From: Bacteroidales bacterium
GTDB taxonomy: Bacteria; Bacteroidota; Bacteroidia; Bacteroidales; UBA932
DNA length: 55,557 nt
Direction of reading: 5' to 3'
NCBI GenBank assembly: GCA_017554335.1
Contig: JAFZIO010000037.1
Location: 1 to 55,557, forward strand
The position numbers and the translations under genes were made by a program. Each line of letters begins with the position of its first letter. Position 1 is the stretch's first letter. Under the pieces are notes generated by a model. It worked only from the letters and a program-made list of their open reading frames with translations, had not been told where the DNA came from and did no database searches. Positions 24,932-33,400 of this stretch are shown in pieces.

Positions 24932-26770
24932 CTATCTGTCTTCCGCCTGATGGCCGGTACGGTCGATCTGGTGATAGAACTGCGTGTACGGCACGTCGGT
25001 GCGGCCGGCGCCCTTCTTCATCAGGGCCACCAGGTCGGCGAAATTGGTCTTGTAGATGTCCCTCGGCAGGAGTTTCTTGCCCACGCAGACGCTCGCCGCC
25101 AGACCCACGACCTCGCCCATCATGGCGCAGGTACGCATGACGCGCACGGAACCCAGGGCGATGTGCGTTACGCTGATGTCGCGGCCCGCCATGAACATAT
25201 TGGGCACGTCGGCGCTGTAGAGGCAGCGGTACGGAATGGCGTACGGGTCGATGGGGGTGAGTTTTCCTATGCTCATCCACTCGGCGCCCGGATACTTGCC
25301 GGCGTTTCGGGGGTCGGGGTAGTGCTGGTCGATGCGCCAGGTGGTGGTGCAGGTGCCGTCCTCATAGGGAATCGGGCGGGTGAGGTCCTGCTCGCGCAGG
25401 ATGAGGTCACCCACGATGCGGCGGCTCTCGCGCTTGCCGCTCACGTGCGACACCCAGGTGAGGTGCGTGCACTCCCAGTCCTCCTTCTTTGCGAGGCGGT
25501 TCTTGCAGTAGGAGAAGGTGCTGTAGGCCACGTACATACCGTAGTCGCGTATCTTTTCGGCGTCGGCCACCTGGTCGTCGTTCATGCCCACCTCCCAGTA
25601 CCAGTTGGCGCGGTGCACGGGCTCCACCGTCTCCTCGTCGAGCTTGAGGCCCCAGTCGAGGCTGTCGGGGAAGGTCGACGGGGTGTTCCAGTCTTCGCAG
25701 TACCACTCGATACTCACGCCCATGGTGTAGCCGTCGGCCTTCTCGGGGGCGAGCGACTCACCGTACTCGCTGCGCGCTTCGCGTCCCATCATGGTGCGGG
25801 CGCCTGCCAGCACTGCCAGGTGGGCGTCGCCGGTGCAGTCGGAGAAGACGTATCCGCCGATGCGTATGCGATCCTGGCTGGTGGCCTCAACTGCCTCTAC
25901 GGCCTTGATGGCCTTTCCGTCCATCTCCACCTTGTCCACCGTGTAGCCGGCGAAGAGGGTGATGTTGGGCTCGGCAGCGATGACGTCCCACTTCTTCCAG
26001 TCCTGATAGTGGTGGGCGCCGCGGGCGTTGCCTATGCGGTCGGGGCCTATTTCGTTGAGGATGTATCCCAGCGACGGGTACGGGTTCACGTTGATCTGGC
26101 CGCCGAGGCCTACGCGCACCTCGGAGCTGTTGTTGCCGCCGAGGATGTAGCGGTCCTGGATGAGGGCCACGCGCGAGCCGTTGCGGGCGGCGGCGATTGC
26201 GGCGCAGAGGCCGGACATGCCGGCACCGACGATTACAAAGTCGTAATCTCCCTTGTCGACTGTGGGAGTGGGCAGAAGCTCGTTGCGGAGAGCCTTGTAG
26301 GCCTCCAGGCTGTTGCCGGGAACCTCGTCGGTGGTGGTGAGGAGTATGGCGTCGCAGCGGCCGTCGAGTCCGCTGAGGTCCTGAAGCTCAATTTCGTGCT
26401 TGCCTTTTTTAAGTTCGTAGTTGCCGCCTTTCTGCCAGTACCAGGCTGCGCGCTCGGGGCGCGTTGCGCCGGGGCATCCGATGCCGAATTCCGCATCATC
26501 TGCTGCGCCGTCTATTTTGACCTGGAAAATGCCGGGCGTCTTGCCTTCGGACCAGAAAGCGGTCCAGTTTTTCGTGCGTACCCAGAGCTGGTATTTGCCG
26601 CTCGCAGGCACTTCTATCGTTGTTTTTGGATTCTTCTTGATGGGCTCTCCGAGTCCGTGGGCCAGCAGGTAGCTGGATCCCATCTGAAGTACGAACTGCT
26701 GTTCTACCGTCCAGTCGCCAAGCTCCTGGAACCTCGTGCAAAGCACGAAAATAGAGTTTTCGGGTGTCAT
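24932..26770 (-). CDS. FAD-dependent oxidoreductase with N-terminal beta-sandwich-like domain
   Basis: A 612-residue protein of the FAD_oxidored type (class containing sugar-linked oxidoreductases in Bacteroidota). Residues 1-160 form an unassigned, beta-rich, possibly carbohydrate-binding region (GKYQLWVRTKNWTAFW, KKGKHEIELQDLSG). The FAD Rossmann motif VGAGMSGLCAAIAAARNGSRV starts near residue 181, followed by GGNNSSEVRVGLGGQ and a C-terminal MAGRDISVTHIALGSVRVM FAD-binding segment. No signal peptide is seen, so it is probably cytosolic. It is followed 3 bp later by trmB. The substrate is unknown. Confidence 0.82.
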   Translation of the reverse strand: MTPENSIFVLCTRFQELGDWTVEQQFVLQMGSSYLLAHGLGEPIKKNPKTTIEVPASGKYQLWVRTKNWTAFWSEGKTPGIFQVKIDGAADDAEFGIGCPGATRPERAAWYWQKGGNYELKKGKHEIELQDLSGLDGRCDAILLTTTDEVPGNSLEAYKALRNELLPTPTVDKGDYDFVIVGAGMSGLCAAIAAARNGSRVALIQDRYILGGNNSSEVRVGLGGQINVNPYPSLGYILNEIGPDRIGNARGAHHYQDWKKWDVIAAEPNITLFAGYTVDKVEMDGKAIKAVEAVEATSQDRIRIGGYVFSDCTGDAHLAVLAGARTMMGREARSEYGESLAPEKADGYTMGVSIEWYCEDWNTPSTFPDSLDWGLKLDEETVEPVHRANWYWEVGMNDDQVADAEKIRDYGMYVAYSTFSYCKNRLAKKEDWECTHLTWVSHVSGKRESRRIVGDLILREQDLTRPIPYEDGTCTTTWRIDQHYPDPRNAGKYPGAEWMSIGKLTPIDPYAIPYRCLYSADVPNMFMAGRDISVTHIALGSVRVMRTCAMMGEVVGLAASVCVGKKLLPRDIYKTNFADLVALMKKGAGRTDVPYTQFYHQIDRTGHQAEDR

Positions 26771-26794
26771 TTTTAGTATTGGTTAACCGGGCAT

Positions 26795-26802
26795 CAAAGG
26801 TA
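26795..26802 (-). promoter_or_regulatory. -7 box upstream of the FAD oxidoreductase
   Basis: TACCTTTG on the minus strand fits TAnnTTTG, 24 bp before the ATG at 26770. A TTTG lies 13 bp further upstream, too close for a standard -33 element. Confidence 0.4.
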
Positions 26803-26867
26803 GCAAGAAAACAGACAAAAGACAAGATAAGATGCAACGGATGATGGCGCTGGTGCATCTATATTGT

Positions 26868-27473
26868 ATGCGTAAGTTAATCATTGTGTTTTTGTTGGCC
26901 CTTGTATCGGCCGGTCTGTACGGCCAGACTGCGGGTCATAAGTTTGAGGCGGGTGTTGGATATTCACCTTTTACTTTTTTTACTGTCGATGGTGGTTATA
27001 ACGCGCCTTATAGATGCAATGCATACTTCGAGTGGAGATACGAGTTTGATAAAAACACTGTTGACAAGTCTTTTGACCTTGGAGCAAAACTGGATTACAA
27101 GACGTTTCCGATAAGTACCTTTTACGATTATTATGCTTCATATTACGGAACGAGGCATGACATTGCACTTCTGGCCGTCGGCGACTTCAACCTCAATCCG
27201 GGAGGCATTGTAAACCCGTTTATGGGACTTGGCTTCGGCCCCGGCATTCTTATCGAGCATTGGACATCTTCAAAAACGGAGGATATCCCCGAAGAATACA
27301 AGCCTTATTATTCATACAAGCCGATCCCTTCCGTCAATTCCTGTTTTACCGTCATCGCATCCCCCCGTATCGGTATCGAACTGTTCCGCCACCTGCGCAT
27401 ATCCACCTCGGTAGATATCTCCCTCTTCGACTTCCGCCTGCCCGTCTGCTTCAACGTCGGCTGGACGTTCTAG
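26868..27473 (+). CDS. Small outer-membrane beta-barrel protein
   Basis: A 201-residue exported protein. Start at 26868 gives a clean signal peptide (MRKLIIVFLLALVSAGLYGQ). The mature part alternates hydrophobic and polar residues in strand-length blocks with repeated aromatic ends (FEAGVGYSPFTFF, NAYFEWRYEF, LLAVGDFNLNPGG) and terminates in FNVGWTF, a typical barrel-terminal strand ending in Phe. The AT-richer sequence at the start differs from the neighbours. No family is recognised beyond porin-like barrel. It is convergent with the glycerophosphodiesterase gene (4-bp gap). Confidence 0.7.
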   Translation: MRKLIIVFLLALVSAGLYGQTAGHKFEAGVGYSPFTFFTVDGGYNAPYRCNAYFEWRYEFDKNTVDKSFDLGAKLDYKTFPISTFYDYYASYYGTRHDIALLAVGDFNLNPGGIVNPFMGLGFGPGILIEHWTSSKTEDIPEEYKPYYSYKPIPSVNSCFTVIASPRIGIELFRHLRISTSVDISLFDFRLPVCFNVGWTF

Positions 27474-27477
27474 CGTC

Positions 27478-28290
27478 CTACTTCCTGATATCCAAGCGCC
27501 CTTCATCTATGCAGCGGCATAGCTCACGGGGCTTGTCGGTACAGATGAAATCGGCACCGAGACCGAGGGACAGGGCGGCGTCCGTTGCATCTGAGTTGGG
27601 CCACAGGTTAATGAGAAAACCTTCTTCGTGAGCCTTGCGCATCTGCTCCTGTGTGGTTCGTGTCCTGTAGCAGGCCAACCTCTTGATTCCGAGGGCAGAT
27701 GCTACGGCGCGTGATTCTTCCGTATTGCCTTGAGCCGTTATGAGCATCAACGTGGCGTCCGGGTGGTGTTCTTTCAGGTAACGCAGGACGCGGGAGTCAA
27801 AAGAAGACAATACATAGGTGGACCCCTCCGGGCAGGCCTTGGTTACAGCGGAATACAACTCTTCTGCATATATGGCGAGCAGCGCCTCAGGATAGAGCTT
27901 TTCGTCTGTGGTCTTCATTTCAAACTCCACATAAAGCCCCGGTTGCCGCCCAAAAAGCGACAGGACCTCATCAAGTGTGGGAATGAGGTTTCCCTTCTTC
28001 GTCCGAAGAGCCCGTATGTCGCTGAGACTCATATTCTCCAGGATACCTTCTGCGTCTACCATGCGGGAGACGGAAGAATCATGCATGATAACATATTTGC
28101 CGTCAGCTGTCCGGTGAACGTCCAGTTCATATCCGGTAATACCGGCCTCAAGGGCCGTTGCGAATGCAGGCAAAGTGTTCTCTTCCGCCTCGAACCGGCC
28201 ACCTCTGTGCGCTACGATTCTGGGCTGCGCCATAGCAGCTTCGGCAAAAAAGCCGAGTAGAAGCATGAAAACCAGTGATGCTCGTTTCAT
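27478..28290 (-). CDS. Exported glycerophosphodiester phosphodiesterase
   Basis: GDPD-family TIM-barrel enzyme hydrolysing glycerophosphodiesters to glycerol-3-phosphate and alcohol. The 270-residue product has a signal peptide (AEAAMAQ) and the catalytic layout AHRGG (His/Arg), AEENTLPAF (Glu/Asn), YELDVHRTADGKYVIMHD (Glu, Asp, second catalytic His) and C-terminal LGADFICTDKP. All key residues are present. A -7 box lies about 24 bp upstream. Confidence 0.93.
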   Translation of the reverse strand: MKRASLVFMLLLGFFAEAAMAQPRIVAHRGGRFEAEENTLPAFATALEAGITGYELDVHRTADGKYVIMHDSSVSRMVDAEGILENMSLSDIRALRTKKGNLIPTLDEVLSLFGRQPGLYVEFEMKTTDEKLYPEALLAIYAEELYSAVTKACPEGSTYVLSSFDSRVLRYLKEHHPDATLMLITAQGNTEESRAVASALGIKRLACYRTRTTQEQMRKAHEEGFLINLWPNSDATDAALSLGLGADFICTDKPRELCRCIDEGRLDIRK

Positions 28291-28313
28291 TTGATTTAGA
28301 GTTTAATGTATTG

Positions 28314-28321
28314 CAAAGATA
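28314..28321 (-). promoter_or_regulatory. -7 box upstream of the glycerophosphodiesterase
   Basis: TATCTTTG on the minus strand fits TAnnTTTG and lies 23 bp before the ATG at 28290. It comes just after the tRNA-Leu terminator, so the gene is separately transcribed. Confidence 0.45.
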
Positions 28322-28340
28322 TGCATTTTACAAAACAAAA

Positions 28341-28366
28341 GAGACAGCCTCTTTCGAAGCTGTCTC
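28341..28366 (-). terminator. Terminator of tRNA-Leu
   Basis: GAGACAGC and GCTGTCTC form a perfect 8-bp stem (28341-28348 with 28359-28366). On the minus strand it is 4 bp after the tRNA 3' end and is followed by TTTTGTTTTG, a good Rho-independent signal. Confidence 0.75.
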
Positions 28367-28370
28367 CTTG

Positions 28371-28453
28371 TGCGGTAGGTGAGACTCGAACTCACACAGG
28401 CCAATGCCCACTACCCCCTCAAAGTAGCGTGTCTACCATTTCACCACTACCGC
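28371..28453 (-). tRNA. tRNA-Leu (GAG anticodon)
   Basis: The minus strand folds as a class II tRNA with a 7-bp acceptor stem (GCGGTAG/CTACCGC), anticodon stem CTACT/GGTAG with loop TTGAGGG (anticodon GAG), a long variable arm typical of leucine tRNAs (GTGGGCATTGGCCTGT region) and T loop TTCGAGT. Discriminator A is the leucine identity base. It reads CUC/CUU codons. It has its own promoter and terminator. Confidence 0.95.
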
Positions 28454-28468
28454 AGTTATTTGGGACTG

Positions 28469-28499
28469 CAAAATTAAGCATATTTAGCAGAATCGCAAA
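28469..28499 (-). promoter_or_regulatory. Complete Bacteroidota promoter of tRNA-Leu
   Basis: On the minus strand: -33 TTTG (28496-28499), 19-bp spacer, -7 TAATTTTG (28469-28476), 15 bp before the mature tRNA 5' end. It is identical in both boxes and spacing to the galE promoter. Confidence 0.65.
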
Positions 28500-28510
28500 A
28501 AATTTTTTGA

Positions 28511-28518
28511 TAACTTTG
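28511..28518 (+). promoter_or_regulatory. -7 box upstream of queH
   Basis: TAACTTTG fits TAnnTTTG, 15 bp before the queH ATG. A standard -33 element at 19-21 bp is not clear; the sequence there is AT-rich. Confidence 0.4.
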
Positions 28519-28533
28519 TGAAAAATAGACGGA

Positions 28534-29247
28534 ATGTTACATCTGGAGGTCCCTGGAGGCGGGTCTGAAGTCCTTCTGCACAGTTGTTGCGCGCCTTGCT
28601 CCGGCGCAGTGCTGGAGTGTCTCCTGGCCAACGGAATCCGTCCTATAGTCTTTTTCAGCAACTCAAATATTACCCCCGTCGAAGAATACGAGCTGCGCCG
28701 CGACGAGCTTAAGCGCTACTGCACGTCTCTTGGCGTCACGATTATTGACGACGAGTATAACCATGAAGCATGGCGAAACTTTGTGCTAGGTGTTCCTCCG
28801 GCCGGCCGCAGGGGTGGACGGACGCCGAGCGATTTTGAAACTGTAGAGCAGTTTTGTATCATGAGCGAGGTGCCGTCGCAGCCCGCGGCGTTAACGCCGG
28901 AGGAACTTGCTGCCGCTCCAGAGCGCGGGCCGCGCTGCCTTAACTGCTTCAAATTCCGGTTGAAACGAGCCGCCGAATATGCCGCGGCGCATGGTATTCC
29001 CGTGCTCACAACCACACTCGCATCCTCCCGCTGGAAGAGCCTTGAGCAGATGGCCGAGGCTGGCAACTGGGCCTGCAGTTCCATCGGATCAGCGGATATG
29101 GAAAATCCAGACGGGCACCCAGTGCTCTTCTGGCCCCAAAATTGGCGCAAAGGCGGCTTGCAGGAACGCCGTTCGCAGATCATTTGCGAGCAGAACTTCT
29201 ATAACCAGAACTGGTGCGGCTGTGAATTCTCGCACAGAAACGTATGA
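28534..29247 (+). CDS. queH: Epoxyqueuosine reductase QueH with a palindromic insertion
   Basis: Iron-sulfur enzyme for the last step of queuosine tRNA modification. The 237-residue product keeps the family cysteines: HSCCAPCS (16-23), PRCLNCFKFRL (about residues 132-142) and the C-terminal FYNQNWCGC. The block TTLASSRWKSLEQM is also typical. Between the early helices and ERGPRC the family normally has a short linker; here about 45 extra residues (VPPAGRRGGRTPSDFETVEQ onward) are encoded by a segment bounded by 11-bp inverted repeats. It overlaps the next gene by 4 bp (ATGA). Confidence 0.9.
   Translation: MLHLEVPGGGSEVLLHSCCAPCSGAVLECLLANGIRPIVFFSNSNITPVEEYELRRDELKRYCTSLGVTIIDDEYNHEAWRNFVLGVPPAGRRGGRTPSDFETVEQFCIMSEVPSQPAALTPEELAAAPERGPRCLNCFKFRLKRAAEYAAAHGIPVLTTTLASSRWKSLEQMAEAGNWACSSIGSADMENPDGHPVLFWPQNWRKGGLQERRSQIICEQNFYNQNWCGCEFSHRNV
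28792..28906. repeat. In-frame palindromic segment in queH
   Basis: GTTCCTCCGGC (28792-28802) and its perfect complement GCCGGAGGAAC (28896-28906) bound a 115-bp segment with an inner hairpin AAACTG/CAGTTT (about 28838-28854). The length and nested-hairpin layout match the 121- and 127-bp elements in trmB and the YfhO-like gene, but I see no convincing shared sequence blocks. It corresponds to residues about 87-125, where QueH proteins usually have no such stretch. Confidence 0.65.
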
Positions 29248-30179
29248 TACTACATAAGAAAATGAAGATGTCGGAGCTGGTGGAAGCTAATTTCCATCTG
29301 CTCGGCATATTGTCCCGCCTTGGCATCCGGGGAAGCTTTTCCGATCATTCGGTTGAAGAAATCTGCGCCCGTTATTCCATTGATGCAGACACGTTTATTC
29401 TAATCTGCTCGGTCTATTCCGGACGTGATGTCAAGCCTACCGAAGACCAGTTACGCCACGTGCGCCTGGAAGACTTGCTGCTGTATCTTCACTCCTCTCA
29501 CGAGTACTACCTCAATTCGGCCCTTGCCAAACTTGCGCCTTCGATCGAAGACATGATCCGCCCTACTCAGCCGGTGCGCCAGAAGGTTTTCCGTCAGTTC
29601 TTCGAGGACTATTGTGCCGAGCTGGAGAAACATTTCGCGTACGAGGAGAATACCGTAATTCCTTACATCCGCCAGCTGCTGGACGATACTGCCCATGCCG
29701 GTTATTCCATTGCCAAGTTCCGCGAGGCCCACTCAAACATAGAAGAGTCGCTCTCCGATCTTAAGAACCTCATCATGCAGTCCATGCCGCCGGAGTGCGA
29801 CGGGGAGCCTCGAATAGAAGTTCTGTCCAACATCTTCCATCTCCAGGAAGATCTTCGGCACCACACTTACATAGAGGATGATATCCTTGTTCCGCTGGTG
29901 GAACTCTATGAAAGAAGGACTCCGGGATTCGGCCGCCCGGCCAGGACGGAGGACTTGGAGGAAGATCGTAATGAACTAAGCGACAGGGAGAAAGAGGTGC
30001 TGGTACTGGTGGCCCGAGGCTTCCTGAACAAAGAGATCGCCGACAAGCTCAACATCTCCATCAACACCGTCATCACGCACCGCAAGAACATCACCCGCAA
30101 GATCGGCATCAAGACCACTCCGGGTCTTACGGTCTACGCCATCCTCAACGGTCTGGTGGATATCAATACGATAGAATAG
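29244..30179 (+). CDS. YtfE/RIC-like hemerythrin domain fused to a LuxR-type HTH
   Basis: A probable diiron-sensing transcription regulator of 311 residues. Residues 10-60 resemble the ScdA_N region but lack its paired cysteines. The hemerythrin-like four-helix part carries His86, His130, Glu134, His163, His207 and Glu211, which match in identity and spacing the six diiron ligands of E. coli YtfE (84, 129, 133, 160, 204, 208). The C-terminus (246-305) is a LuxR/GerE HTH (LSDREKEVLVLVARGFLNKE then NISINTVITHRKNI). Family knowledge links YtfE to repair of nitrosative and oxidative iron-site damage; regulation of such genes here is inference. It overlaps queH by 4 bp. Confidence 0.85.
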   Translation: MILHKKMKMSELVEANFHLLGILSRLGIRGSFSDHSVEEICARYSIDADTFILICSVYSGRDVKPTEDQLRHVRLEDLLLYLHSSHEYYLNSALAKLAPSIEDMIRPTQPVRQKVFRQFFEDYCAELEKHFAYEENTVIPYIRQLLDDTAHAGYSIAKFREAHSNIEESLSDLKNLIMQSMPPECDGEPRIEVLSNIFHLQEDLRHHTYIEDDILVPLVELYERRTPGFGRPARTEDLEEDRNELSDREKEVLVLVARGFLNKEIADKLNISINTVITHRKNITRKIGIKTTPGLTVYAILNGLVDINTIE

Positions 30180-30232
30180 AATCTGGGCCCGCAACCCGGC
30201 CGAGCTGAAGCCGCACATTCTGGCGTCGCAAC

Positions 30233-30411
30233 AATAATCCTCGCTGTCCTGACAGAAATCAGCAGTATTTCTGTCAGATGGGGATTATTTTCACTGTTTC
30301 TGACAGGTTTTGAGCAAAATCCTGCCCAATTGACCGATATTTCTCCAGTTCTGACAGAAAAACAGGTGAAAGCTGTCAGATTATGACTGAAATCAGTCTG
30401 GCGGACAGAAA
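30233..30411. repeat. Cluster of CTGACAGAAA-type inverted and direct repeats
   Basis: The 266-bp gap between two convergent genes holds a long palindrome at 30233-30289: outer 8-bp arms AATAATCC/GGATTATT and an inner perfect 11-bp stem CTGACAGAAAT/ATTTCTGTCAG with a 7-nt loop. Further copies of the motif follow: TTTCTGACAG (30297-30306), TTCTGACAGAAA (30349-30360), GCTGTCAGA (30372-30380) and GGACAGAAAT (30402-30411). No coding potential is evident. It may act as a bidirectional terminator or a repeat nucleation site. Confidence 0.7.
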
Positions 30412-30445
30412 TATGGCAGAAAGTTGCCCGAATCAGTTCGAGTCT

Positions 30446-33400
30446 CTATTCCTCCTCCTTGCCGGCGGCCCAGTCGATGAGCTTGGAGAAGCCGTCGGTG
30501 AATTTATCGGCCACGTCCTTGTCGCCGCCTTCCTTCATCACGTCGGCCAGGTAGTAGACGTAACTGCCGCAGAGGTCGAATTCGTTCTTGCCGAACTCGA
30601 AGAACTCCAGGTAGAAGCGTGTGGTCTCCAGCAGGTCGGCCGCCATCTGCGCGCCGAGCTCGCGGGCCTTGTCTGTCTGGCCCAGCTTGTAGTACGCCTC
30701 TATTATACCTATCACAAGGTAGTCGTTGGTGGACATTCCAAGAGGAATGCTCTCTATCGGGAAACGGTGCATAACCTCCTGGGCACGGTCCAGCATCTCA
30801 AGCGCCCACTCGTTCTTGCCCTCCTTCATGAAGGCCTTGGCAGCGTTGAGGAAAATGCCGCGCGGAGCCATGACGCCAAGATGCGTGTAGATGTTCTGGT
30901 AGTCCACAAACCACTTGTCGGCAGCCAGGGCGTCCCAGCGGTACACCTGGGTCATCTTGCGGTACAGCTCTTCAGTATCCACAAAACCTATATCGGTAGT
31001 GGTAATCTTATTGCGAATAGGCACGAACTTATAGGAGTAGCCCTCGTACACCAGATAATCCTTGATGCCGATGTTAAGGTCACCGCCCATGTTGAGCATG
31101 TTGATGGGACGGTCCCACTTATAGTTGCTCAGCAGGTCGAGCATGAAGAGCTCGGGCTTGGTCAGGTAGTCCTTGCTGGCGGGAATCTGCAGCTCTATGC
31201 TCTCCGGAATCATGTCGGCATACTTGGCATCCAGAATGCCGGACGCTATCACGTTGGCCTTGTTCACCGGCACGATAAGCTTGCGGGAGGCAATATAGTC
31301 CACCTTGCGGCCGCTGCTCATAGGCACCTTGACGTCCGGATGGCGGAAGAGCGTCATCACGTCGGCGATGCTCATAGCCTGCTCGCGGGTGTCCAGGATA
31401 GGGATGTATTCGTTGGTGCCGTAGAGGTACTGCTCCGGGCCGACGGAAAGGTCGAGCGGCGCGCTCTCGTTGCATGCCCACTTCATCTGGTCGATATGCC
31501 AGTCGGTGCCGAGCAGGGAGGTGTTGCAGATGCGCACGTCCGTACGGATGTTCTCCACCTCCTGCGCGTACCAGACAGGGAATGTGTCGTTGTCGCCGTG
31601 GGTGATGAGAATGCCGTTGGGTCCCACCGACTCCAGGTAGTTGCGGGCCATCTCTACCGCGGTCGCACGACCGGAACGGTCGTGGTCGTCCCAGTTCTGT
31701 GAGCCCATCTGCACGGGCACCAGCACGCATACCGCCGTAATGGCGGAGGCCAGCAGGACGTCGTGGCGCCCCTTGGTAACGCTGCCGATCCAACTGTACA
31801 GCGCCGCCACGGCCATACCGATCCAGACGCTGAAGAAGTAGAACGAGCCGGCGTAGGCGTAATCCCTCTCGCGCACCTGGTAAGGCGGCTGGTTGAGGTA
31901 GAGCACGATGGCGATGCCGGTCATGAAGAACATGAGGAAGGTGAGCCAGGAGCCCCTCTTGTCGCGGTCGAACTGGAAGCAGAGGCCGATGAGGCCGAGC
32001 AGCAACGGCAGGAAGAAGTAGTGGTTCTTGCCGGCGTTGTGCGCAAGGGTGGCGGGAGCGTCGCTCTGGTCGCCCAGGCGGAAGTCGTCTATGAATTTTA
32101 CGCCGCTCTCCCAGTTGCCGTGGAAGATATCGCCGGGGGTGGGGGAATGGATCTCGTTCTGCCGTCCGACGAAGTTCCACATGAAGTAGCGCCAGTACAT
32201 CCAGCCCAGCTGGTAGTCGAAGAAGTAGTAGAGGTTGGCTCCCATGGTGGGCTTGCGGTCGGTCGCTCCGCGTACCTGCTTGCCCTTGCCGCCGGTGTAT
32301 GCACGGTAGAAGCTCTCGTACTTGCCGTCCGGGGATGAACTCCACATACGGGGGAAGAGCATCTTGCCGGAAGCCTTGTAGTCTGCGTCCACAGGGCCCT
32401 CGACGTGCTTGTATTTACCGTCCAGCGGAGCCCAGTAGCGGGTCGACTTCAGCTCGTACGGGGCGTCGTAGTACTGGCCGTAGATGAGCGGGGTGGAGCC
32501 GTACTGCTCACGGCTGAGGTAACGCACCAGCGTGAAAGCGTTGTCCGGCTGGTACTCGTTGGTCGGAGTCTTGGCGCAGGAGCGGATGACGTCTATGCTG
32601 AACACCGAGAAGCCGATGGTTATCATGGTAACGCACAGCAGGGCGGTGTTGAGGAAGACCTTCTTGGACTTGAGCGTGGCGAACAGACCCCAGAAGCACA
32701 GGCCCAGAAGGGCCACCATGAAGAACGCCGCACCGCTGTTGTACGGCAGTCCGAGCACGTTCACGAAGAAGAGGTCGCAGTAGGCGGCCAGCTTGGGCAG
32801 ATAAGGGATGAACAGGAAGACCAGGAGGCCTATGATCACACTCCCTATGGCGAATATCTTCACCAGCTCCCAGAAACCGAAGGGCTTGTCTTCGCGCCTG
32901 CGGTAGTAGAACATGAACACCAGGGCAGGGATGGCCAGCAGGTTGAGCAGGTGCACACCAATGCTGAGGCCCATCAGGAAGGCGATAAGCACTATCCAGC
33001 GGGACGAATGGGGCTCGTCCGCCCTGTCGTACCACATGGTCATGGCCCAGAACACCACGGCGGTGAAGAGGGACGACATGGCGTACACCTCACCCTCAAC
33101 GGCGGAGAACCAGAAAGTATCGGAGAAGCAGTAGGCCAGCGCACCCACAAGGCCGGAACCGATGACGGCAATGGCGCCGCCGGTGGTGTCGGTCTTGACG
33201 AAACGCCTGGTCAGCCACACTATCGTAAGATACAGGAAGAAGATGGTGAGGGCCGAGCACAGTGCGCTCATAGCGTTGACCAGGATGGCGGCGTGCATGT
33301 TGTCGCCGAACATGGTGAAGAAGCGCGCGATAAGCTGGAACACAGGGTTTCCCGGCGGGTGGCCCACTTCCAGCTTGTAGGATGATGCTATGAACTCTCC

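Noticed and set aside
24920-26776. A 618-codon plus-strand open frame opposite the FAD oxidoreductase
   Set aside because: Antisense shadow with no domain; the minus strand shows a clear FAD-binding motif.
28792-28906. Possible insertion sequence or MITE with transposase remnant in queH
   Set aside because: No transposase coding, no clear target duplication and the frame remains open; kept only as a palindromic segment.
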